Origin: Allodiplogaster sudhausi
Taxonomy: Eukaryota; Nematoda; Chromadorea; Rhabditida; Diplogasteridae
DNA length: 64,000 nucleotides
Assembly (NCBI GenBank): GCA_945643635.1
Contig: CALZFC010000018.1
Span: forward strand, 5,665,001-5,729,000
Direction: 5' to 3'
The position numbers were made by a program, and so were the translations under genes. The notes under the pieces are model-generated. The model ran no database searches, was not told the DNA's origin, and saw only the letters and a list, made by a program, of their open reading frames with translations. Positions within the stretch are counted from its first letter, which is position 1, and every line of letters starts with the position of its first letter. Below, in pieces: positions 11,974 to 24,976 of the stretch.

Positions 11974-13783
11974 GGGGAGAGAGAGAATAAGAAAAGAGAA
12001 ATATAATTGTCGTCTCAAATATAACAGTTGGAAGTACTATTTCTTTTGCTCTTGCAAATCTCTCGCCTGGTGAGAAGAATAGTGACACTTTAAAAAACTG
12101 CGTTTTCATTATCGTTTTACTAATGGTAGTTCTGCTGTAAAAATTAATCAAGGATAAATGTAGCGAAACGCTCCATTTAAAGTTTGGGAACATGGACAAT
12201 TCGACAAGGCGGCCTGCATTTGCAACGATTGCAAACTCTTCATTCGCGATGTTAATGAGGCCCAGGAAAGGCTTGCGTACTTTTACGAGAGTTTCGAAGA
12301 TAAAAGTACAAATGCAAGCAAAGCGATTGAATTCGATGAGGTTGGTTGGCCACATTTGCTTCAAGAGATCAGTGAATAATGTAAACGTTAGCATAGATAT
12401 GTGGTAAATTTCTAAGAAAGTACTAGCATTGATTCTGACACCATTTTAGTTGAAAGCTATTCTGGGGACGCCGCTGCCTTTCGCTTTGCGATCTACCACT
12501 ACACAGCCTAAACCTACTACGACTACCACTGCGAAATGCAAACGGCATCATAAGGAGGTTTCTTACCATAAGCTTAGAAAAAAACTTGTCCCTGGGCAAC
12601 CAAAGGATCGACAACGACTTTTTTTTTCGCAACACATTACAAAAGCGAAACGATTTTATATCAATAAAAAATATACTGATTATTTTTCGAGAAATTATTT
12701 TTAATGTAAATATCTAGCGACATACATATGTATTATATAATATATTATATAGTGAATACAGTAAATTTGACAATGCAGTTTTCGAATTAATTTTTTCCCA
12801 AATTAAGAAAATTGCCTGCTACAACTGGGAGACGACGTTGATGAACCATTCGGTGTCATGCGAAGCACTCATCGTGTACCAGCCGGATTGCATGTTCTAC
12901 TTGCCCGCGGAACCGCTGTGCATGCACATCATCCACGCGGACTGCTCGACCGAGGCGCAGTGCACGGCGGGCAAGGAGATCGGATGCGAAATCAGTCAGA
13001 AAACTAATCGATTGTGAATTATGGGGAAGAAGAAGGAGACCACAAGTCAACTCTTGCATTGTTGTTCTTGAAGCGCTAAAGATACTGTAGATGCAGAATG
13101 TTCGTACGTATATTATAAGTGGAACATTAAAATGAGCCAGGATACGGTAGCACTAAAATATACTTTAGACTGGAATCACCATGACTTCTTGAACGTGACG
13201 TGTGTCTGTGGGCGTGAAAGAGAGGACTGTCTGCTTGAAATGGCCAAGCACCCAAACGCGCCTCGAGTCATCGAGGATTTCATCGGAAAGGAGCGACTGG
13301 AGGCAAAGGAATCTGGAACGATTCCAGTAACTATCGAAGAGGTTCGGAGTACGGTAACACCGAAAAAAGAGTTTGCACGAAGTTCTATAATTAAAAAGCA
13401 GCAAGGTCTGCGTCAATTATGTATATTAAACTTAAACTTAAGAGATTGAATGATTATCATAGACAAGTATTGTTGCAAAAGTTATTTCAGAGATGGAAAC
13501 GTTAAGGCATTAATTATAAAGCTTTATCACTCGGAAACTTTTAAAATGCGCATAAAAGAAGCAACAACTGATTGCATTGTTACAGCTGAAGAAGATTCTC
13601 CAAGGAACTTCAACGTCAACAAGGTGAAATTCTAATTGGAAATTCGGCCAAATTCGGCCTATCCCCAATACCGTATTTTCTCTATTAGTGCCCTCCGTCT
13701 ATTAGAACCCCGCCCTCTAATAGTATTTCTGCTTTTAATTAAAATTAGTTATGCGATTAATAAATCACTAAACAATTTATAAT

Positions 13784-13849
<66 letters not shown>

Positions 13850-16800
13850 TAATATGAAGAACTACAGAACAACTACTACAACAACCCCAACCACAACGAC
13901 CACCACAACGAAGCCTACGACTGCCACCACGAAATGCGACCCACATCATGAAGTTTCTTTTATAATTAAAAACTTGCCTAATCTTTTCTCAAAATCTAAA
14001 GCTACACTTTTTGTGCAACCCATTATACAAAGCCGACTGATTTTTTTATGAATAAAAATAAAAATAAATTTTTTAAAAGATATCTTTTAAACATAACTAT
14101 ATAAAAAGCATGTAATATGAATAATTAATTTACTATAATTAATAAATTAAATTTTCCCTAAACTTAGAACATTTCGTGCTACAACTGGGAGACGACGTAC
14201 ATAAACCATTCGGTGTCCTGCGACGCACTCGTCGAGAACTTCCCGAACTGCACGTATTCTTTCCCGAATAATTCACAGTGCATGCACATCATCAACGCGG
14301 ACGGCTCGACCGAGGCGCAATGCACGGCGGGCAAGGAGATCGGATGCAAAATCAGTCAGAGAACTAATCGACAGAGTTATTTGCTTGCTAAGGCAACACC
14401 GCAAAGATACTGTAACTGGTGATTCCGCACGGATACTGTAACTGTTTGAATAAGCACACTCCTGTGGACGGGCCTGTTGACGGGCGCAGATACAGTATAT
14501 ACTTCATTAGAGTTGCTAGTGATGCCGCAAACATACTGTAACTGTTAGAATGAGTTAACCCCTGTGGGCTAACAGTAGCACTAAAATTTGCGAGGACAGA
14601 GATACGGAATCACTAAAGTGTAATTTAGATTGGAAGTATCATCACTTATTGGACGTGACGTGTGTCTGTGGAAGAGATATTGACGACTGCAGGCTTAAAA
14701 TGAAAATGTACCCGAACTCGCCTCGAGTCATCGAGGACTTCATCGGAGAGGAGCGACTGGATAAAAAGGAATCTGGAATGATTCCAGTAACTATCGAAGA
14801 GGTTCGGAGTACGGTAACACTGAAAAAGAGATTTTTCGAACATATATAATTTAAAAGCGTCAAGGTATGCGTCAAGTATGTATATTGTTGCGAGCAAGAA
14901 GACAGGTATCCTTTATTCTCAAACTTGGGTAATTAAACGTTCATCTCAAACATCAAATCGAAATGAAGAGAGTAAAATGAATAATAAGTGCTTGACTTCT
15001 CCTTTTAAAGCACGATAGAAAGCATTCCAGACATTCTGTCTTCTATCACAATATCAAGGAAAGAGGAGGAGATGGTGATTCATATAGACCTTTTCATATG
15101 TCTGGCAGAAGAGAAGGGTGAAAAACAACTCATCTAGAATTCTTTTCCTTTACCAAAAATAGATGAAGCGGAGGAATGATTCATTAGTAGGATGGGGGAA
15201 AAGAACTTCCTATACTCGGCACTTGCCGACACTGGGGGAGAGGAAATTAGCGAAGACAAAAAGCTACATACAGATTTTGCAGACGAAGAAAATGACCATG
15301 ATTGATGATGCTATTAGAACAATAGAATAGGACATATGATCTGCAAGGAGGGCCAATATATTATTTCGAGTGGCAATGATGAGGCCGAACTGAGTGTTAC
15401 TTTTTTGTTCGCTTACATCGAAGATTGTCTTGAGAGTTCCATTGATCTTGACTTTGATTTGTTCGCGACCACAGCTTAGTTGGCAGTTCTCTTGAACTTC
15501 AGAGGTGGAAGAAGTGAAGGTAGTCATCCTCGTAATGGCTTCGGGCGTGCACTTCACAGAGAGGGCTTTTCCTGAATCGCAGTTCAGGTGGCCGATAGCT
15601 GCATGGGGAGTAGAGGTGCAGACGTACGTCAGCGTTGCCCCAGCACTACAGCTATGACAGCCGACCATGCTTCTTGAATCCATCATGCATTTCGCATGCG
15701 ACTCGATCTGAGCGAGCTCCAAGTCCTGGATTCTAATCGAAAGATCGGCAACTGCGGTCGGCTGTGCCACAGATACCGAACTGCCTTCTGCTTCAAACCA
15801 GACTGAACCTTGCCGTTGTGGAAGTGTGCATCTTCGAATTGCATTTGCGGTTGCTTGTCCATTTGCGCAGGCACACTTGACTAAGTCGTCGTCAGCTAAT
15901 TTGCACTGACAAGCTTCCTTTCTGAATTGGCACTGGCTGATATCTGAGGAGTTGCATGGGAAGACTGATGCTTCTCTTTCTTCCTCAGGCGTCAGTAGAG
16001 CCACCACTTCTCCGTCTGATACGAAAGCTGTCGTCAAGGCTGGCATGGGCGGTTCGATGACGTAGTTCATCTTCACTTGGATTCCTTTAATGGTTGTCAG
16101 CATTCCTGGTGACATTTTGAAGAACTGCTTCTCTGTTTCGTTGTTGGTTGAAAATTCGATGCTGATTGTCACGACAGGCAGGTAGCTGGAGCAGTGAAAG
16201 ACTTCATATAGTCGATTATCTGTTGGTCTTCCTACTGATTTGAAGAAGGTGCATGCGCTGTTGCAAGAAAGGCAGCCGTTCCAGAGACACCCGGAACTTC
16301 CAAGACAACCAGAAACTCCAGGGAATCTGTTCACATACCCGAGTTCAGTTATCTCCTCATCGGTTGCCATAATAGCACACAGATTTTCTTGACAGCTTCC
16401 AGATCCAGCGCACCTCTTCACTGATGTTGTCTCGATCTCGAAGGCTCTTGTGGCGAATTTGAACTGCTTTTCGCATTTGTTAGCGATCTGTTCGACTTGT
16501 ATTTGGATTGAGGCTACAGGATTGCCATTTTCGTCCTTCAATTGGAGACAGGTTATTGCACCTGTTGCAGCTCCGTTGAAGTTGGCTACATCAATGGATG
16601 TGCAAATCACTGTCTTGTCGTCTTGGATTTGACATAAGTCCTCGGTGGTGGTGATGATGATTGTTTGGTCGCACGCTGAAGCTGGAGTAAAGATTGATAG
16701 AATCACAGCTAGAGCTAATAGCGGGACTGCTTCTTTCCGCTTCTTGAGGCTGACAAGACGGATTCGAGATTCCTTATGGCGTTTCCTTTTCGGGATGCAT

Positions 16801-19800
16801 TTTCCGATGCAGCTCGCGACGGCCCTCCCGACTGTGATGATGCTTCTGCTGGCTAGGCGGGCAGAGTTGGCGCCTCCTTTAAGCGCTTTACAAATGCATC
16901 GGCTGGCACTCAGAAGCATGACGGCTAGTGATAGGAGGATGTATGCGGCGGCCATGAGTAGGGCGATCATCCATTTCGGATAGCATTGGAGGTGGATGAT
17001 GGCTTCCCAGCAGAGTGTGCATGTAATGTTTTCGCAGACGTTTCTGGCTTCACAGTGAATGTCCTTGTCAAAGACAACAGTGCTGCCTTTGTGCATCTTC
17101 ACGTTCACGTTGTACGGAATAGCAATCACGGAATGCGGGAAGCGCACTTCTTGCTGCTGCGTGGGATGCTCAACCATTGTCGAGTACTTCTCCATTTGTA
17201 CGGCTATCAGTCGAACACCATCACTGGTTGCAGAAATTCCTTCGTTTGAGCAGGAGATTGAGCATGTGGTACACTCTTCTTTCTCCTTCTTGAAGCCGTA
17301 GACTGTTCTTGACACTGAGCCCCACTGCTTTATTGCGATATTTCCTTGTTTGGTGACGAGAAGAGCTATCGGCTGTTTCGGGAGGAAGCAGAAAGCAGTT
17401 CCGTTCTCTGTGCAATTAAAGCGAGTGCAGTATTCGCATGTTCCAGTCTTGGCTCCTTGTCCCTTGCAGTGTGCTCGATCGATCTCGGTAAACTTGATGT
17501 TCATCTCCTTCAGAGGGTAATATGAGTTATCGAATAACATAACTTGAGAGACGTCAATTTGGAGTTCATCCTTGCTGCAATTTGGATTCGGGTGCCAAGA
17601 GCAGTAGATTGGCTTCATATCTGCGAGGATTGCTTTGGTTTTCTCATTCTTGCTGGATGAGTTGTGTGTGAACATGCCTTGGTAGTGAGAGCATCCACTT
17701 GCCCATTCTTCACAACTGCATTGAGGGCCACAGAGGTCTCCAGATTCGCTACGCAAGGCGTTTCCAGGACATTCTCGGGACAAGTGACAGAGTGAGCCGT
17801 CGGGCTTCTTGAAGGCAGCGACACCGTACTCCTGGCACTCTTCCAAGAAGTAGAGTTGTGATCCGAGTGGTGCCTTGTCGTTAGGACATCGGCTAGCGAG
17901 TGTCCCGTTTCCAAAGATCAGGATGAGAAACATGCTCGCCACAGCTTGTTTCGCGATTGACCTGAGGTTATAGCGTCGTTGAGTCGTGTTCTTGCTCGTA
18001 CCTTCTGGTTGATTCTTTTCTTGTGCCCTTTTGTCAACTGCATCGGCGGCATCAACTGTCGTATCGGTTGCCTCTTCTGTAACTTCTGCTGGCAGCGTAT
18101 CTCCTTCTCCTTCAAGTGCGAGAAGATGCGTGACGCTTCGCTTCAACTCACGCCCGTTTTTCATTCTCACTGTAGCTGTGCGGATGTTTCCGTCTGTTCC
18201 TTCGTGTAGTTTGACAATTCTTCCGAGTGGCCAGTCGTCTCTCTTCTTGAGTTCATAGACGACTATCACGACTTCGCCAATCGTTGGAGCTCTGTTGGTT
18301 CGACTACGATTCTGCTTCATGAATTGTTGATGCCGTTCTCGCAATGCAGGGATATAATGCCGGGTCCAGATGTCCCAGAACTTTTCGAGTAGTTCATTCG
18401 TCGCTTCCCATGCGTCTAGTAGTTTGTGTTTCGGTTGGTCCTCGTCGTAGTCATCGAATTCGAAGGAGTGCAGCGTCGTGTTCACCAGAGGCTGCAGAAG
18501 ATCTTGTGGGCGAAGGACTTCACCGTCGTCACCCGTTTGAATGAGTGGGCGATTGTTGAGAATGGCTTCAATTCCTGCCATCAGAGTTTGGAGTTCATCT
18601 GCTTCGATCTTCTTCTTGCCGGTTGTGGAGCGGAGGCATACTTTCACTTCCTTCACCATCCTCTCATAGAACCCATCCTGCCAAGGCGATCTCGGAGGAA
18701 TGAATTGCCATTACAGGTCTCCGATGGCCTCAGCGCACGCTTTCTGGGCGAGTGTGAAGCAGGTGGCATTGTCCGTGATGATCTTCACAGGTTTCCCTCG
18801 TCTTGCGATGAATCGCTTGATTGCGTTGATGGCACTTGCTGCAGACAGATCATTGACTACTTCCAGGTGAATTGCACGAGTCGCGGTGCACGTGAAGAGT
18901 GCCACCCATTGCGATAGTGGTTGACCATTTCTGATGGTTGAGAGAGGGCCGAAGTAGTCGAGTCCAGTCTAGGAGAAAGCGGGCGAACGGATGACTCTTT
19001 CCGGAGGCAGTGGAGCCATCTGTGGAGCAGAAAAAGGGGTCACCTTTCGCTTTCGACAGCTATTGCATGAGCTGATCACGCTCGCCGTCAACTGCTTTGC
19101 TCGGTTGATCCAGAAGTTCTGTCGGAGAGTTGCGACCGTATTTGCGGAGTTGCTGTGTGCACTGCGCACGTGTGCGTCGAGAATGAGGACTCGCGCCAAG
19201 GGTGACTTCGCGTTAACAAACCACGGGTGGCGTGTTCTCGCTGGCAGTTCCCAATTGCCGAGGCGACCTTGGCACGTCCAGATTCCATCTTTCTCTTGAA
19301 GGTCTAGATTCGTTTTCAAATCTTTGTCTGGAGGATGATCGTAAGCGCATTGCATGAGAAGGAGGCGAAGAGCGTAGTTTCGCTCATAAGCACTCGGAGT
19401 TGCTGAGGTTGTCGCGATTTGAAGCCATCTTGTCTGGGGAGACTTGTTAATAGTCTTCATCATGAGAGCTGCGAAGCGGATGACTTGAGAAGTGGCATTG
19501 AGGAGCCTGCTGAGGTTGCTGAACCTTTCCGTGTTGATTGAGATAGGCGACAGCTCCCGTTTGGAGGTGCTCGATGTGACGGCAGCTGTCTGGAGATGGA
19601 TCTCTTCATCATTCTGGTTGTCTTCTTCGGATCCATTGACAGGAGGTGCTTCTGGAAAATTCGGATTCCCTGGACGTGCCAAGGTCGCCTCGGCAATTGC
19701 GAACTGCCAGCTTTTCGTTCTTCCGCCACGCGAGCACACATCGGCTGTCTGTCCAAAGGATCGTTCGCTTCGGCTGGATTCTGAGCTCCTTTTTTGTGAA

Positions 19801-22800
19801 GGATAGAAGTTTGACTCCAATCTGTGCTGCCGTTAGTTCCAAACGGGGAATCGTGACCTTCTCTTCCTTGTCTTTTTCTGAGGATGGGACAACTCTGGAT
19901 TTTGCAAGCACAGGCACCACGTGAATTCCACCTTCTGTCGTAGTTCGGAGATAAACTACTACTCCGAGGCCATTACCACTGGCATCGAGAAGGAGTGAAG
20001 TTCTGTGGAGCTGTTGACGATTACTTGCCTTTTGATGGACATCTGGCGTTCCAGGAGTTCTCCTGAGATCTGTTGCCATTCAAGTTGGTCTTCGCCGTCC
20101 AGTGCTGTTTTCCAGTCGTATTTTTTGCTGATCTTCTGTAAGAATAGTCGAGCAGGAAGGACTGCAGGACTGATGAGGCCTAGCGGGTCGAAACCGGCAG
20201 CAAGTTCAGCGCTCACTGTCGTTTTCGTCTGTACTTCACCTCTCTTTTGGCCGGTCTTGATCGAGAGAACATCCTTTTCAGTGTCCCATATGAGACCTAA
20301 GAACTTCGTTATTTTTTCTGCCGGCTCGTCTGCGAATTCTTCGTGGATTGCAGCATTATTGCTTGTGAATTCGCGCAATGTCATTTGTGCTGAAGCTAGT
20401 AGTTCCTTCGCCTCGATGCATTTCCGTCTTGCTTCCTCCTCACTGTCTGCACACATCATGAAGTTGTCAGCATAAATGCTGTTCTTGAGTTCTTCTGCGA
20501 GTTGGCAGTTCTGTTTGTTCAGGTGATGATCGACGGACGCTGCTAACAAAAAGGGCGAGGCGATGACGCCAAAGAGGACCCGCTTGAAGCGGTACTCGAC
20601 TATGTTTTCTTCAGTGACGCACTCGAGTGGGTTACGGAGCCAGAGAAAGCGAGTGGCATCTCGATCCCTTTCGATCAGACCGAGCTGCAGGAAGGCCTTC
20701 TTGATGTCTGCTGTGATGATGAACTGGTGGCAGCGCATTCTTAGGAGCATTCCAACGAGATTGGAAATCATCTTGTAGCCGGAATAGATCATGTCGTTCA
20801 GTGATCTTCCCTTTGGTCCACATGAAGCATCATAGACAATCCGAAGCTTGGTCGTCTTCTTGGCTGGATTGTACACTCCGTGGTGTGGCAAGTAGTGAAT
20901 GGGTCGTCCGTCAGAAGGAGGTTCCTTGGGCACCTCCTCAATGACGTCGGAGCGGAGTTGTTCTTTGATGACTTCGTCGTACATCTCGAGGTGTGCTTGC
21001 TCAGTGAGGTTCTTCACGGTAGATTTGAGCCTTCCGAAGCATATTCCTCGATTTGTTGGGAGATTCGGGTGCTTCTCCTTCCACGGCCATCCAACATAGA
21101 TACAGCCTTCTTCTCCGGGCTCAGTCGAGATTGTCACGCTGTCTTCGAACAGCTTCACAGCGGTTTCGTCGTCCTTTTCGAAAGGGCTGTCTGTGATGCC
21201 CAGACAATCTAGAGAATGCATGGCCTTGAGAATTTATTCTTTCACCTTGTCTTCTTTCGCGATGGCAATGGTGATTGCATCATCTTGGAACGCTGCTGCA
21301 ACTACTGCGGATCCAGTTGCGATCTGTCCAAGAGTTGTGTCGATCAAAGACAAGCCGGAAGGGAGGGTTTTGTCTTTGTGACGAATGATCGACCAGAAGT
21401 AATCTGATCCGATTAGGAGAGTTGGCTTCGTGTACACTCCTTTAGGTTGCTTCTGTTGGAACTGATGCTCCGTGATTGCGCGCACTGCTCCAACGATTGT
21501 CGGAGTGCTCTTGACGGTCATCTCAAGAATAGAGCCGTCTTCTTGCCGAAGGCCAATCGAGAAGACCTTGCTCTCGATTATCCTCTCTTCATCTGCTGCG
21601 AAGGTAGTCATCTTCAGGATGGTTGTCCGTTTCGGCTGCAGTTGAAGAGTTCCTGCCAAGTCATCTGAGATGAAGCTTCCTTGGCTGCCAGAGTCAAGGA
21701 ATGTAGTTGCTTCATGTTCCTCTCCAGTTTCGAGGTTGATCAGAGTGACTGGTGTTGTCAGAAGGACCACATCCTTCTCCGTTTCAGCGGCGCATGCTGT
21801 CGTTGTTCGTGAGGGGGCCTGCCACGCGGGACTTCTTGGTTGCTGTGCCTTGCTTGAGATGCAGAGGCTGGTGTGGTGGAGTTGATCTCCACAGTTGAGG
21901 CATCGGAATCTGCTCGTGCATTTGTCCGACGAATGTCTGTTGCTTAAGCAGCGTAGACATAGCTTCTTTGCTTTGGCTTGCTCCTTCCGTTCTCTCATCG
22001 TTCGGAATTTGTTGCAAGAAGCTGCATGATGATCTTCGGATTCGCACAGCCGGCATATTCTTTTCCATGCAGTCTGTTTGGCTTTCGAGTACTATCCTGG
22101 TTTCCATTCCTTCGTTTGAGGGATAGTAGCAACGGACACTTTCACTCTCCACTGATCCTCTATCTCTGTGACAGCTCGTCTATCCCGAACTTCTTCGAGG
22201 CAAAAGCTGAGCATTCCCATCACTGTCCATTCTTCATTCCTCACAGCTGCTCTCCTTTTCTCTCGGATGCACGCAGTCAGCAGCCAGGAAGGGAGGCGTT
22301 CTTGAATTGTTAAGACCATCTGCTCATGTTCGATGTCCGCTCCTGTCTCCGTGAGTTGACGGCATAGCTTCGTAAGCTCGCGAATGACGACTCTTGCTCC
22401 CGAAATTGATTCGTCCGGTTTCTTGACTCTGTGGATCAATGAGTGTAATCGTGTCCGGTTGACTGTCATGTCGCCAAATTCCTCTTCAAGTGTTGCGCCG
22501 TTCACGACAGAATATCCCGCAATGACGTCTTTCGCTGGACCCGTAATCGCAGACATGAGATATCTCAGCTTTTCAATCTCGGGTATCGGTTGCGAGTCGA
22601 TGGTTGAACGGAAAAGCTGTATGAAGCTCCTCCAGTCATTCATGTTTCCATCGAATTGGGGGATTTGCAATAGTGGGAGACGGGGGATGCGCGAGTCTTG
22701 ATTATGGTCCGTGTGATAATGCCTTGCAAAGACTGACCGGGGAGGAGCAGTTGCTTGATTGCCTTGTGTTGCTTGTTCGCCGGAAGCATTGTCACTTAAG

Positions 22801-24898
22801 CTGGCTATCGAGCCTTGACTTTGGATTTGTTTGGCGGATGAGAGTAGAGTACGCTCGTTGGTTTTGAGGAGCTGCATCGTCTCTAGTGCCCTGTCTAGAA
22901 TTGCTGTGACGCCGTCATCACCTGCTTCTTTCTTGGCTTTTGCATCGTTTTGAATGACTTGTTGATCGTTTGAGAGACGGTCAATAAATTCATCCCAAGA
23001 TGTCATTGCTGACAAGAGCTGTTCACGTAGAACTTGTATCGAAGCGAGTGAAGAAGTTGTTACCTTTGCGAGAGAGTCGATCTCTGACTGACTGATTGAA
23101 TCGTTGTCGAAGTCGATTGCCTCTGCATCGTTGAGTTTCTTTTTGAGTTTTTGCAGCAGCGAGTCCACGTTAGACAAGATTGTTTTTGACATTGCTGGAA
23201 CAGCTGTGTCTCTGACTTGGCGCTCCAGGATTCACGCGTGCCGACGCACCAGTTGTTGCGAGCAAGAAGACAGGTATCCTTTATTCTCAAACTTGGGTAA
23301 TTAAACGTTCATCTCAAACATAAAATCGAAATGAAGAGAGTAAAATGAATAATAAGTGCTTGACTTCTCCTTTTAAAGCACGATAGAAAGCATTCCAGAC
23401 ATTCTGTCTTCTATCACAATATCAAGGAAAGAGGAGGAGATGGTGATTCATATAGACCTTTTCATATGTCTGGCAGAAGAGAAGGGTGAAAAACAACTCA
23501 TCTAGAATTCTTTTCCTTTACCAAAAATAGATGAAGCGGAGGAATGATTCATTAGTAGGATGGGGGAAAAGAACTTCCTATACTCGGCACTTGCCGACAC
23601 TGGGGGAGAGGAAATTAGCGAAGACAAAAAGCTACATACAGATTTTGCAGACGAAGAAAATGACCATGATTGATGATGCTATTAGAACAATAGAATAGGA
23701 CATATGATCTGCAAGGAGGGCCAATATATTATTTCGAGTGGCAATGATGAGGCCGAACTGAGTGTTACTTTTTTGTTCGCTTACATCGAAGATTGTCTTG
23801 AGAGTTCCATTGATCTTGACTTTGATTTGTTCGCGACCACAGCTTAGTTGGCAGTTCTCTTGAACTTCAGAGGTGGAAGAAGTGAAGGTAGTCATCCTCG
23901 TAATGGCTTCGGGCGTGCACTTCACAGAGAGGGCTTTTCCTGAATCGCAGTTCAGGTGGCCGATAGCTACATGGGGAGTAGAGGTGCAGACGTACGTCAG
24001 CGTTGCCCCAGCACTACAGCTATGACAGCCGACCATGCTTGTTGAATCCATCATGCATTTCGCATGCGACTCGATCTGAGCGAGCTCCAAGTCCTGGATT
24101 CTAATCGAAAGATCGGCAACTGCGGTCGGCTGTGCCACAGATACCGAACTGCCTTCTGCTTCAAACCAGACTGAACCTTGCCGTTGTGGAAGTGTGCATC
24201 TTCGAATTGCATTTGCGGTTGCTTGTCCATTTGCGCAGGCACACTTGACTAAGTCGTCGTCAGCTAATTTGCACTGACAAGCTTCCTTTCTGAATTGGCA
24301 CTGGCTGATATCTGAGGAGTTGCATGGGAAGACTGATGCTTCTCTTTCTTCCTCAGGCGTCAGTAGAGCCACCACTTCTCCGTCTGATACGAAAGCTGTC
24401 GTCAAGGCTGGCATGGGCGGTTCGATGACGTAGTTCATCTTCACTTGGATTCCTTTAATGGTTGTCAGCATTCCTGGTGACATTTTGAAGAACTGCTTCT
24501 CTGTTTCGTTGTTGGTTGAAAATTCGATGCTGATTGTCACGACAGGCAGGTAGCTGGAGCTTAAGAGATTGCATGATTATCATACACAAGTATTATGGAG
24601 ACCAATAGGAATAGAAACGCTGTGTGATCAAATAAAAAGTTTTGTCACATGGAAACTTTTAAAACATGTTTAAAAGAAGCAACAACTGATTTCTTTGTTA
24701 CAGCTGAAGAAGATTCTCGAAGGAACTTCAACGTCAACAAGGTGAAGTTCTAATTGGAATATCGGCCAAATTCGGTCTTTCCCCAATACCGTAGTTTCTC
24801 TATTACTGCCCCTCCGTCTATTTGAACCCCCCCCCCCACTCTAATAGTACCCCTTCCTTGAAAGGGCCATTGCGATGTATAAATCACTAAACATTTAT

Positions 24899-24976
<78 letters not shown>

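Larger units (their letters stand above)
14886..24560 (-). mobile_element. BEL/Pao LTR retroelement with env-like gene, plus a truncated second copy
   Basis: On the minus strand, reading from the right: a partial env end (24560-23632), an LTR (23599-23254), gag, pol and env (23253-15264), and an LTR (15231-14886). The LTRs are 346 bp, TG...CA-bounded, and nearly identical. Next to the right LTR the element strand reads ACTGGTGCGTCGG, a plausible tRNA primer site. Comparison with paralogous introns (for example after 13440) shows the element interrupts a conserved intron between GTATGTATAT and TTAAGAGATTG. The right boundary cuts inside env with no LTR end and no target duplication, so the insertion is not a simple one. 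Confidence 0.85.

Noticed and set aside
20455..20480. Asn in the YADN box as an inactivating mutation of the reverse transcriptase
   Set aside because: Other nematode BEL/Pao elements appear to use Asn at this position, so it may be normal; the stops and frameshifts are the real lesions.
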